Source of the DNA: JANOQP01 sp044227705
Lineage (GTDB): Bacteria > Bacteroidota > Bacteroidia > Chitinophagales > Saprospiraceae
Reading direction: 5' to 3'
Length of the DNA stretch: 32,828 nucleotides
Assembly: GCA_044227705.1 (NCBI GenBank)
Contig: JBGAWE010000017.1
Coordinates: 1 to 32,828, forward strand
Shown here: piece after piece, positions 22,621 through 29,469 of the stretch
Layout of the letters: each line of letters begins with the position of its first letter
Numbering within the stretch: position 1 is the first letter of the stretch
Notes under the pieces: model-generated
Seen by the model: the letters and a program-made list of their open reading frames with translations, nothing else
Database searches by the model: none
What the model was told of the DNA's origin: nothing
Translations under genes and position numbers: made by a program

Positions 22621-23192
22621 TTCCAGTTGATTTTCAGGTAGTCCACCTGCCCGCCGTCGGGCTGGGCGAAGACAAGGTAGAGCGGTCCCGGCACCTCGGC
22701 GATGTCCATCAGCTCGTGCGTGTCGAGCAGCTGGATGCGGCCCAGCGAACGCCAGCAGGTGATGAAATAGGGGCCGTGGTCGAAGCGGTTGAAGCGGTTG
22801 TCCGTCCGGTTTTTGTAGTGCCAGAGGTTGTACTTGCCGGTGCCGATGAATAGTTCCTGGTCGGGGTTGAGCGGCTTTTCGTCCATCGCGCCGCGCTCGC
22901 CGAGGAACTCGAGGCCGTTGATGAGGCGGGCGGGGAGGCCTTGCCGGGCTTGCGTGAAAATCGTGCTGTCGAACGAGGCGATGCAAGCCACCGAGCCAGG
23001 CTGGTTGAACTCGAAGACAAGGTCGAAGAACTTCTTTTTCAGCAGAACCTCATGCTGGGCAATCGGCACGTCCTTTTTCTTCTGTTCGACGCGCAGCGTG
23101 AAGACGGTGCCTTGCGAGTTTTGAGTTTCGGGTTTCGGGTTTCGGTTCGGGGCAAAAAGCTGGAGGAAGGCGAGGATGAGGACGGTCGTCAT
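22617..23192 (-). CDS. Unknown 191-aa protein translationally coupled to mutA
   Basis: I do not recognise a family. The 191-aa protein begins MTTVLILAFLQLFAPNRNPK, a short hydrophobic N-terminus that may be a signal peptide or anchor. The rest looks like a compact, mostly beta-rich domain: VFTLRVEQKKKDVPIAQHEVLLKKKFFDLVFEF, then LFIGTGKYNLWHYKNRTDNRFNRFDHGPYFITCWRSLGRIQLLD, ending LYLVFAQPDGGQVDYLKINWK. Its TGA stop overlaps the GTG start of mutA by four bases (GTGA), so the two are very probably translated together. The ATG at 23192 follows a TACCTTCG box (23223-23230, minus strand) at a plausible distance. A link with propionate metabolism rests on position only. Confidence 0.7.
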   Translation of the reverse strand: MTTVLILAFLQLFAPNRNPKPETQNSQGTVFTLRVEQKKKDVPIAQHEVLLKKKFFDLVFEFNQPGSVACIASFDSTIFTQARQGLPARLINGLEFLGERGAMDEKPLNPDQELFIGTGKYNLWHYKNRTDNRFNRFDHGPYFITCWRSLGRIQLLDTHELMDIAEVPGPLYLVFAQPDGGQVDYLKINWK

Positions 23193-23222
23193 GCTGCTGA
23201 AAAATGGTGGATGGTTCGGCGG

Positions 23223-23230
23223 CGAAGGTA
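23223..23230 (-). promoter_or_regulatory. Candidate -7 box TACCTTCG of the 191-aa/mutA/ROK operon
   Basis: On the minus strand TACCTTCG is followed by CCGCC, as in the tRNA-Leu box. It ends 30 nt before the ATG of the 191-aa gene, the first gene of the cluster. No good TTTG lies 19 nt upstream. Confidence 0.4.
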
Positions 23231-23382
23231 TCCGGCCGAAGAAATTTTTGGCCATGAATTGGCCGGGGCGAGCAGCGAGCGTCGGCGTGCAAGGTCGCTT
23301 CTGTCGGCCGCCGTCAATTTTGGAAGATGCCAATCCGGGCAGGCCGTCTACATTCGCCGCCAGTTTCAAACAGACTTTTCCC

Positions 23383-25665
23383 ATGAAAAAAATCGCCCTT
23401 TTCGGCCTGCTGGCCATGCTCTCGCAAGCTGTCTTGGCGCAGGTCGGCACGGTTCGCGGCAATGTTTTCGACGAGGTGACGGGGGCCGCCGTCTCCTTCG
23501 CCACCGTCCGCGTCGAGGGGACGAAGTTCGGCGCAAGCTCCGACGAGGAGGGCTTCTTCACCATCTCGAACATCCCCGTCGGCAGCTACAAGCTCTCGGC
23601 CACCTTCGTGGGCTACGAGACGAAATCAGTCGACATCGAGGTCAAGAAGGGGCAGATTCTCTACCAAAAAATCTTCCTCGCCGAGAACAAGGTCGACCTG
23701 AAAGAGGTCGAAATCTCGGCAAAGAGGGAACAGGCGCGCACACAAGTCCAGGTGTCGAAAATCACGGTCACGCCAAAGCAGATTCGCGCCCTCCCCTCGA
23801 CGGGCGGGCAGGCCGACATCGCGCAGTACCTCACGGTGCTGCCCGGCGTCATCTTCACCGGCGACCAGGGCGGGCAGCTCTACATCCGGGGCGGCTCGCC
23901 GGTGCAGAACCGCATCCTGCTCGACGGGATGACCATCTACAACCCCTTCCACAGCATCGGCTTCTTCTCGGTTTTTGAGACCGAATTGATAAGAACCGTC
24001 GACGTCTTCACCGGCGGATTCAACGCCGAGTACGGCGGCCGCGTCTCGGCCATCCTCGACATGAAGACGCGCGAGGGCAACCGCAAGCGGCTCGGCGGCA
24101 CCTTTTCGGGCAGTCCGTTTCAGGCGAAGGCGGTCATCGAGGGGCCGATCGTCAAACTGAAGGGTGAGGACGGAAGCTCCGTCTCGTTCATCGTCACGGG
24201 AAAGAAGTCGCTCATCGACCGGACAGGGAAAGACCTCTACAAGCAGGTCAACGACGGCAACGGCATCCCATTCGAGCACCAGGACTTGTACTCGAAAGTC
24301 TCCGTGATGGCGGCCAACGGGAGCCGCCTCAACCTTTTCGGCTTCAATTTTCAGGACGACGTGAAATATGCCGTCGCCCAGTACGGCTGGAAGTCAACGG
24401 GCGGCGGGGGCAACTTCACCCTCGTGCCGCAGAACTCGAACACCATCGTCGACGGCGTCATTGCCTTTTCAAAGTACGACTCCGAGCTGAAAGAGGGCGA
24501 CGGCGAGCCGCGCCAGTCGGGCGTGTCGGGCTTCAACGCCAACCTCAACTTCACGAGCTTCGGGCGCGGCAACGAGCTGAAGTACGGGGTCGAAATCAAC
24601 GGCTACACGACCGATTTCCAGTTCGTCAACTTCAAGAAGCTGACCATCAACCAGAAGTCGAACACCAGCGAGCTCGACGGCTACGTCAAGTACCGGCAAA
24701 AGGCGGGGCCGATCGTCGTCGAGCCGAGCATCCGGCTGCAGTACTACTCCTCTTTCAACAAGTTCTCGCCCGAGCCTCGGCTGGGCCTCAAGTGCAACCT
24801 CACCGACCGGCTGCGCCTCAAGGCTGCGGGCGGCATCTACACCCAGAACCTCATCTCGACGGTCAACGAAAAGGACATCGTCAACCTCTTCGTCGGCTAC
24901 TTGAGCGAGCCGGACGGGACGCTCTACAAGCCCAACTCGACCGAGGAGGCACCCGACAAGTTGCAGCACAGCGTCCACGGCGTGGGGGGCGTCGAGATTG
25001 ATTTGACGAAGAACATCGACCTCAACGTCGAGACCTATTACAAAGGCTTCACCCAGCTCATCGCCCTCAACCGCAACAAGACGGCGGCCGACCAGCCCGA
25101 CTTCACCACCGAAAAGGGCGAGGCGCACGGCATCGACTTCAACGTGAAAATGGAGTTGCAGCGGGCCTATTTCTGGGCGACCTACTCGCTCGGCTTCGTC
25201 AACCGCAACGACGGCGAGCAGAAATACCCGCCCGTCTTCGACCGCCGCCACAACTGCAACCTGCTGGCCACCTATCAGGCCGGGAAGAAAAAGGAGTGGG
25301 AGTTCGGCGTCCGCTGGAACCTCGGCAGCGGCTTCCCCTTCACCCTCACGCAAGGGTTTTTCAACCAAATCGACTTCTCGAACGGCATCCAGACCGACGT
25401 TTTGGGCGGCAACACGGCCGACCCGAGCCAACTCGGCATCCTCTACTCGAAGGAGCGCAACGGCGGCCGCCTGCCTTACTACCACCGCCTCGACGTGTCG
25501 GTGAAGCGGACGTTCGAGTTCACGAAATACTCGAAGCTCGAACTGACGGCCTCGGCGACGAACGCCTACGACCGGGAGAACATCTTCTATTTCGACCGCG
25601 TGAGCTATGCGCGGGTCAACCAGTTGCCGGTGCTGCCGAGCCTTGCGGCGACCTTCTCGTTTTGA
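23383..25665 (+). CDS. TonB-dependent outer-membrane receptor with carboxypeptidase-regulatory N-domain
   Basis: The 760-aa protein is an outer-membrane TonB-dependent transporter or receptor. Order: signal peptide (MKKIALFGLLAMLSQAVLAQ); CarboxypepD_reg-like domain at about 23-110 (GTVRGNVFDEVTGAAVSFATVRVEG...SSDEEGFFTISNIPVGSYKLSATFVGYETKSVDIEV); plug domain at about 125-230 (ALPSTGGQADIAQYLTVLPGVIFTGDQGGQLYIRGGSPVQNRILLDGMTIYNPFHSIGFFSVFE); and a C-terminal barrel ending LTASATNAYDRENIFYFDRV...LPSLAATFSF, with terminal Phe. No SusD-like gene follows, so it is not a classic polysaccharide utilisation pair. The ATG at 23383 is chosen because it begins the signal peptide. hppD starts 26 bp after the stop with no terminator between. 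Ligand unknown. Confidence 0.92.
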   Translation: MKKIALFGLLAMLSQAVLAQVGTVRGNVFDEVTGAAVSFATVRVEGTKFGASSDEEGFFTISNIPVGSYKLSATFVGYETKSVDIEVKKGQILYQKIFLAENKVDLKEVEISAKREQARTQVQVSKITVTPKQIRALPSTGGQADIAQYLTVLPGVIFTGDQGGQLYIRGGSPVQNRILLDGMTIYNPFHSIGFFSVFETELIRTVDVFTGGFNAEYGGRVSAILDMKTREGNRKRLGGTFSGSPFQAKAVIEGPIVKLKGEDGSSVSFIVTGKKSLIDRTGKDLYKQVNDGNGIPFEHQDLYSKVSVMAANGSRLNLFGFNFQDDVKYAVAQYGWKSTGGGGNFTLVPQNSNTIVDGVIAFSKYDSELKEGDGEPRQSGVSGFNANLNFTSFGRGNELKYGVEINGYTTDFQFVNFKKLTINQKSNTSELDGYVKYRQKAGPIVVEPSIRLQYYSSFNKFSPEPRLGLKCNLTDRLRLKAAGGIYTQNLISTVNEKDIVNLFVGYLSEPDGTLYKPNSTEEAPDKLQHSVHGVGGVEIDLTKNIDLNVETYYKGFTQLIALNRNKTAADQPDFTTEKGEAHGIDFNVKMELQRAYFWATYSLGFVNRNDGEQKYPPVFDRRHNCNLLATYQAGKKKEWEFGVRWNLGSGFPFTLTQGFFNQIDFSNGIQTDVLGGNTADPSQLGILYSKERNGGRLPYYHRLDVSVKRTFEFTKYSKLELTASATNAYDRENIFYFDRVSYARVNQLPVLPSLAATFSF

Positions 25666-25691
25666 TTGACCACACTAAAAATATCTGAAAA

Positions 25692-26816
25692 ATGGAAGTC
25701 CTGACCAAGCCCGCCCCCGCCCCGACGACCGATGCCTTCCCCATCAACGGCACCGACCATATCGAGTTCTACGTCGGCAACGCCAAGCAGTCGGCGATGT
25801 ACTACCAATCGGCGTGGGGCTATGAGCTGGTCGCCTATTGTGGGCCGGAAACCGGCGTCCGCGACCGCACTTCCTATGTCCTGCAACAGAACAAGGTGCG
25901 CCTCGTGCTGAGCTCCGCCCTCTCGCCCGAGCACGAAATCGCCCGGCACGTCGCCGCGCACGGCGACGGGGTGAAGAGCCTCTCCCTCTGGGTCGACGAC
26001 GCGGAATCGGCCTATTACACCGCCGTCAAGCGGGGCGCGGAAGGCGTCATGGCCCCGAAGACCCTGCGCGACGAGCACGGCGAGGTCGTCCTCTCTGCCA
26101 TCCAGACCTACGGCGAGACCATCCACACTTTTGTTGAAAGGAAGAACTACCGAGGCGTTTTCATGCCCGGCTTCGAGCCGAAAAAGTCGGTGCGGCCCGT
26201 CGAGCCGGTCGGCCTGAAATACGTCGATCACTGCGTCGGCAACGTCGAGCTTGGCGACATGAACCGCTGGGTGAAATTTTATCAGGACGTGATGGGCTTC
26301 AAACTGCTCATCACCTTCGACGACAAGGACATCTCGACTGAGTACACGGCCCTCATGTCGAAGGTCGTCTCGAACGGCACGGGCTACGTCAAGTTCCCCA
26401 TCAACGAACCGGCGAAGGGCCTGAAAAAGAGCCAAATCGAAGAGTACCTCGACTTCTACCGCTCGGCCGGCGTGCAGCACATCGCCATCGAGACGGACAA
26501 CATCCTCACGACGGTCGAGAAGCTGCGGGCCAACGGCGTGGAGTTCCTCGTCGTGCCGGAGAACTATTACGAAGAAGTCCCGGCGCGGGTCGGGAAAATT
26601 GACGAGGACATCGAAGACCTCAAGCGCCTCAACATCCTGGCCGACCGCGACGAGGACGGCTACCTGCTCCAGATTTTCACGAAGCCGGTGCAGGACAGGC
26701 CGACCGTTTTCTATGAAATCATCCAGCGGCGCGGGGCAAAGTCTTTCGGGAAGGGAAACTTCAAGGCGCTTTTCGAGGCCATCGAGCGCGAACAGGCCCT
26801 GCGCGGCACCCTGTAA
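25692..26816 (+). CDS. hppD: 4-hydroxyphenylpyruvate dioxygenase
   Basis: The 374-aa enzyme converts 4-hydroxyphenylpyruvate to homogentisate in tyrosine breakdown, using non-heme Fe(II) and O2. It has the two vicinal-oxygen-chelate halves of the family. The iron ligands are visible in the C-terminal half: H180 (KYVDHCVGNV), H263 (AGVQHIAIETDN) and E342 (TVFYEIIQRRGAKSFGKGNFKALFEAIEREQ), the last in the family's C-terminal signature. Length is normal. The ATG at 25692 has an A-rich leader (CTGAAAA) and no Shine-Dalgarno. It lies 26 bp after the TonB receptor gene and is probably on the same transcript. No homogentisate dioxygenase or other tyrosine-pathway gene is in the window. Confidence 0.97.
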   Translation: MEVLTKPAPAPTTDAFPINGTDHIEFYVGNAKQSAMYYQSAWGYELVAYCGPETGVRDRTSYVLQQNKVRLVLSSALSPEHEIARHVAAHGDGVKSLSLWVDDAESAYYTAVKRGAEGVMAPKTLRDEHGEVVLSAIQTYGETIHTFVERKNYRGVFMPGFEPKKSVRPVEPVGLKYVDHCVGNVELGDMNRWVKFYQDVMGFKLLITFDDKDISTEYTALMSKVVSNGTGYVKFPINEPAKGLKKSQIEEYLDFYRSAGVQHIAIETDNILTTVEKLRANGVEFLVVPENYYEEVPARVGKIDEDIEDLKRLNILADRDEDGYLLQIFTKPVQDRPTVFYEIIQRRGAKSFGKGNFKALFEAIEREQALRGTL

Positions 26817-26820
26817 GATA

Positions 26821-26928
26821 GCATTTGTGCTGTGTTCAAATCAAAGCCCCCTGCCGAAAGTCATTCGGCAGGGGGCTTGCTTATTGTTCAAAAAGCCTCG
26901 TTGTTGCTTGCAGGCACAGCACAAATGC
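26821..26928. repeat. Nested inverted repeat around the hppD terminator
   Basis: GCATTTGTGCTGTG (26821-26834) returns as its exact reverse complement CACAGCACAAATGC (26915-26928), 14 bp each, enclosing the terminator hairpin at 26844-26878. Similarity continues weakly outside the arms. The structure fills nearly the whole gap between the two convergent genes. It could be a small mobile or REP-like element; no transposase is present. Confidence 0.7.
26844..26878. terminator. Bidirectional terminator between hppD and the GH57 gene
   Basis: AAGCCCCCTGCCGAA (26844-26858) pairs perfectly with TTCGGCAGGGGGCTT (26864-26878) around AGTCA, a 15-bp stem. It begins 27 bp after the hppD stop. Plus-strand Ts are few after the stem (GCTTATTG); the minus side ends CTTTGATTTG. 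Confidence 0.8.
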
Positions 26929-26932
26929 CGTG

Positions 26933-29356
26933 CTACACGCGAACATTCAAAAGCTCGCCCAGCCGCCGCACCGCCCGCTCCCACTCGGGGTTGACGAATA
27001 CGAGCAGCCCTTTTTTGTAAGGCTTTACGAAAAAGTAGAAGAGATTCTGGCTCTTCCAGACGTCCGGTTTGATGCCCATCTCGCCGAGGATTTCCAGTGT
27101 TTTGATGAGCCTTTCGACCTCGGGCAGGCTCGAATCCGAGTTTTCCAGCCCCTCGATTTCCTCCAAAATCCGCTCGCTGGCCGCCAGTTGGTAGGCCGCC
27201 GAGTCGCTCAACGGCACCTTCCATCGGGCCGTCTCGTCGGCGATGCGGCGCAGCTCGGCCGGGTCGAGCGGTTTTTGGGTAAAAAACCTTTCGAGGTCGG
27301 CATGGACGACGAACTGCACCGCCGCCGCGAACTCCTCCGGCAGGGCCAGCTCCGCGTCGAGCAAGCCGGTCATCAACTGGTAGTTCTGCTGGTAGATTTC
27401 CCGAAAAACGGTCTCCGCTTCAAGCAGGCTCTGGCGGGAAATGGAGGAGAGGATGCGCACTTTTTCATCTTTGAAAAGAGAGGCGAGGCTGAACCGCTCC
27501 CGCCCGAAGCCCGCCTGCATGAGGCTGACCACCTCGCCGATGTCGGCCTGTTGGAAGGCCGTGAGGAGGTCGGCCCAGGCCCGGTCGAACGCCGCGCGGG
27601 GCATCGCCGCCGAGATGCCACCGATGAGGTTGTGCTGCCCGAGGTGGAGGACGGCGAAGCTGAACTGCTTCTCCGAGTGCGTGATTTTCGAGCGGACGGT
27701 CATCCGTCCGGCGGCAAGGCGCATCGAACCGGCCACTTTTTTCTCCAAGATTTCCGGCTTCGCCGTGAAGTTGAACAGGTCGGTCGGGGCATCGGCATGG
27801 CCGTTCCCGTTTTTCTCTGAAAAAAGATAGCTGACGGCGAAGTGCATCCCCACGCGGTCGAGGTCGACGCGGCCGGGCAGGACGTTGGCCTTGAACGATT
27901 CCGCGCCGTTTTCATAGACATTCGACGGGGCGAGCGCCAGTTTTTTCAAAAACTCCGGCTGCAAATCCGGCCCGCCTACCATGTGGCAATACTCTATGGC
28001 GCGGGCCGCGTATTGGAGGATCTGGCTCGTCTCGATGCCCGAAATCTCGTCGAAGAACCAGCCGCACGACGTGTACATGAGGATGGCATTGCGCTGCATC
28101 TCGAGCAGGCGCAGGGCCTTGACCTCCTCCAAATTGGAGAGCGGCCGCCGCCCGTGCTTTTTGAAAAACGCCGCGACGGCCTTCTCCGACCGGTCGAGCA
28201 TCACGTCGATGAAGTCGTTTCGCGCCGCCCACGGGTCTCTCAAAAACGGCCTTGCGTTCTCCTCGAAAATCGGGACGAGCCGGTCGCGCAGCCAGTCGAG
28301 CGCGTCGCGCAGCGGGCCGCGCCACCGCTGGTGCCAGCCCGCGCGTCCGGAGTTGCAGCCGCAGTCGGCCCGCCACCTTTCCACGCCGTGCACGCAGCTC
28401 CACGAGCTGTTTTCATGGATTTCGGCCTCGAACTGCGGGGGGAAAAGCTCCAAAAACTGGCCGTAGTTGGTCAGTTGCGCCACCTCGTTTTCCTCGACAT
28501 GGTTCAGGCAATCGACGAGCGCCATCTCGCCGAAGCGGTGGTGGTGGCCGTAGCTCTCGCCGTCGGTCGCCACGTTGACGAGTTCCGGTTCCGAGTTCGG
28601 CGAGAACTCCGTCATCAGCCGCTCAAAGAAGGCGCGGCCGTTGTTGAGCAGCCCCTCGAACGCGATGCCCTGCGCGATGGGGCCGTTGTAGAAGAAGACC
28701 GCCACGCGCCGCCCGCTCGGCAGGTTGACCCAAAAAGGCCGCCGCGTGCCGAGCGACTCGGTGGAGACGGCCGTCCAGTTTTCGCTGCCCACTTTTCGGA
28801 TGGCCTTCGCCTGCCGGGGCGCCAGCACCGTGAACTGGATGCCGTGCTGCGCACAGACTTCGAGCGTCTCGAGGTTGACGGCCGTCTCGGCCAGCCAGAT
28901 GCCCTCGGGGTGGCGGCCGAAGCGGTGCTCGAAGTCTTTCACGCCCCAATAGACCTGGGTGATTTTGTCGCGCGAGTTGGCCAGCGGCATGATGAGGTGG
29001 CTGTGCACCTGAGCCATCGCCGAGCCGTGGCCGCCGAACTTCTCGGCAGACCGGCGGTCGGCGGCAAGAATCATTTTATAAGCCTCCGGCTCTTTTTCCT
29101 CGAGCCACGAGAGGAGGGTCGGGCCGAAATTGAATGAGATGCGGTTGTAGTTGTTCCGGATCTTGGTGATGACGCCCTCCGCGTCGAGGATGCGGGCGGC
29201 GGCGTTGGGCGCGTAGCACTCGAACGAGATGCGCTCGTTCCAGTCGTGCCACGGGCGGGCGGTGGGCTGCTGCTCGACGGTCTCGAGCCAGGCGTTCTCG
29301 CGCGGCGGCTGGTAGAAGTGGCCGTGCAGGCAGATGTACTTGTTGGGTCGCGGCAT
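26933..29356 (-). CDS. Glycoside hydrolase family 57-like protein with DUF3536 region
   Basis: The 807-aa protein begins MPRPNKYICLHGHFYQPPRENAW, the GH57-type motif 1 with its His residues (H11, H13). Further GH57 landmarks are QVHSHLIMPLAN (about 116-126), the probable nucleophile Glu in EGIWLAETAVNLETLE (E157), and an acidic site in NVATDGESYGHHHRFGEMAL (D265). GH57 enzymes act on alpha-glucans (amylase, branching enzyme, 4-alpha-glucanotransferase). The C-terminal about 500 residues, including CNSGRAGWHQRWRGPLRDALDWLRD and LQYAARAIEYCHMVGG, correspond to DUF3536, seen in this GH57 subgroup. No signal peptide, so probably cytoplasmic and perhaps in glycogen metabolism. The ATG at 29356 gives the conserved start; a TTG at 29386 would add ten residues. 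Confidence 0.92.
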   Translation of the reverse strand: MPRPNKYICLHGHFYQPPRENAWLETVEQQPTARPWHDWNERISFECYAPNAAARILDAEGVITKIRNNYNRISFNFGPTLLSWLEEKEPEAYKMILAADRRSAEKFGGHGSAMAQVHSHLIMPLANSRDKITQVYWGVKDFEHRFGRHPEGIWLAETAVNLETLEVCAQHGIQFTVLAPRQAKAIRKVGSENWTAVSTESLGTRRPFWVNLPSGRRVAVFFYNGPIAQGIAFEGLLNNGRAFFERLMTEFSPNSEPELVNVATDGESYGHHHRFGEMALVDCLNHVEENEVAQLTNYGQFLELFPPQFEAEIHENSSWSCVHGVERWRADCGCNSGRAGWHQRWRGPLRDALDWLRDRLVPIFEENARPFLRDPWAARNDFIDVMLDRSEKAVAAFFKKHGRRPLSNLEEVKALRLLEMQRNAILMYTSCGWFFDEISGIETSQILQYAARAIEYCHMVGGPDLQPEFLKKLALAPSNVYENGAESFKANVLPGRVDLDRVGMHFAVSYLFSEKNGNGHADAPTDLFNFTAKPEILEKKVAGSMRLAAGRMTVRSKITHSEKQFSFAVLHLGQHNLIGGISAAMPRAAFDRAWADLLTAFQQADIGEVVSLMQAGFGRERFSLASLFKDEKVRILSSISRQSLLEAETVFREIYQQNYQLMTGLLDAELALPEEFAAAVQFVVHADLERFFTQKPLDPAELRRIADETARWKVPLSDSAAYQLAASERILEEIEGLENSDSSLPEVERLIKTLEILGEMGIKPDVWKSQNLFYFFVKPYKKGLLVFVNPEWERAVRRLGELLNVRV

Positions 29357-29383
29357 GGCGGCGGAGGCTGCGGTAAGGGCGGG

Positions 29384-29391
29384 CAAAGGTA
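29384..29391 (-). promoter_or_regulatory. -7 box TACCTTTG before the GH57 gene
   Basis: On the minus strand TACCTTTG followed by CCCGCCC is an exact TAnnTTTG match. It ends 27 nt before the ATG at 29356. A TTTTG lies about 14 nt upstream, closer than the usual about 19, at the T tract of the preceding terminator. Confidence 0.5.
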
Positions 29392-29410
29392 TTTTTTTGA
29401 AAAAACAAAA

Positions 29411-29436
29411 CGCCCCGGCCGACGGCGACCGGGGCG
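29411..29436 (-). terminator. Terminator of the heme-receptor-like TonB gene
   Basis: CGCCCCGG (29411-29418) pairs with CCGGGGCG (29429-29436). On the minus strand it is followed by TTTTGTTTTTTC. It lies about 35 bp after the TonB gene stop and just before the GH57 promoter box. Confidence 0.85.
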
Positions 29437-29469
29437 CAACACCCTGAAAATCAACGACTTGCAGGCCAA

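Noticed and set aside
22621..22986. N-terminal extension of mutA
   Set aside because: It overlaps the 191-aa gene in another frame and is Arg/Pro/His-rich. Family similarity begins right after the GTG at 22620.
26821..26928. An insertion sequence remnant
   Set aside because: There are terminal-repeat-like arms but no transposase fragment and no target-site duplication that I can see, so it is listed only as an inverted repeat.
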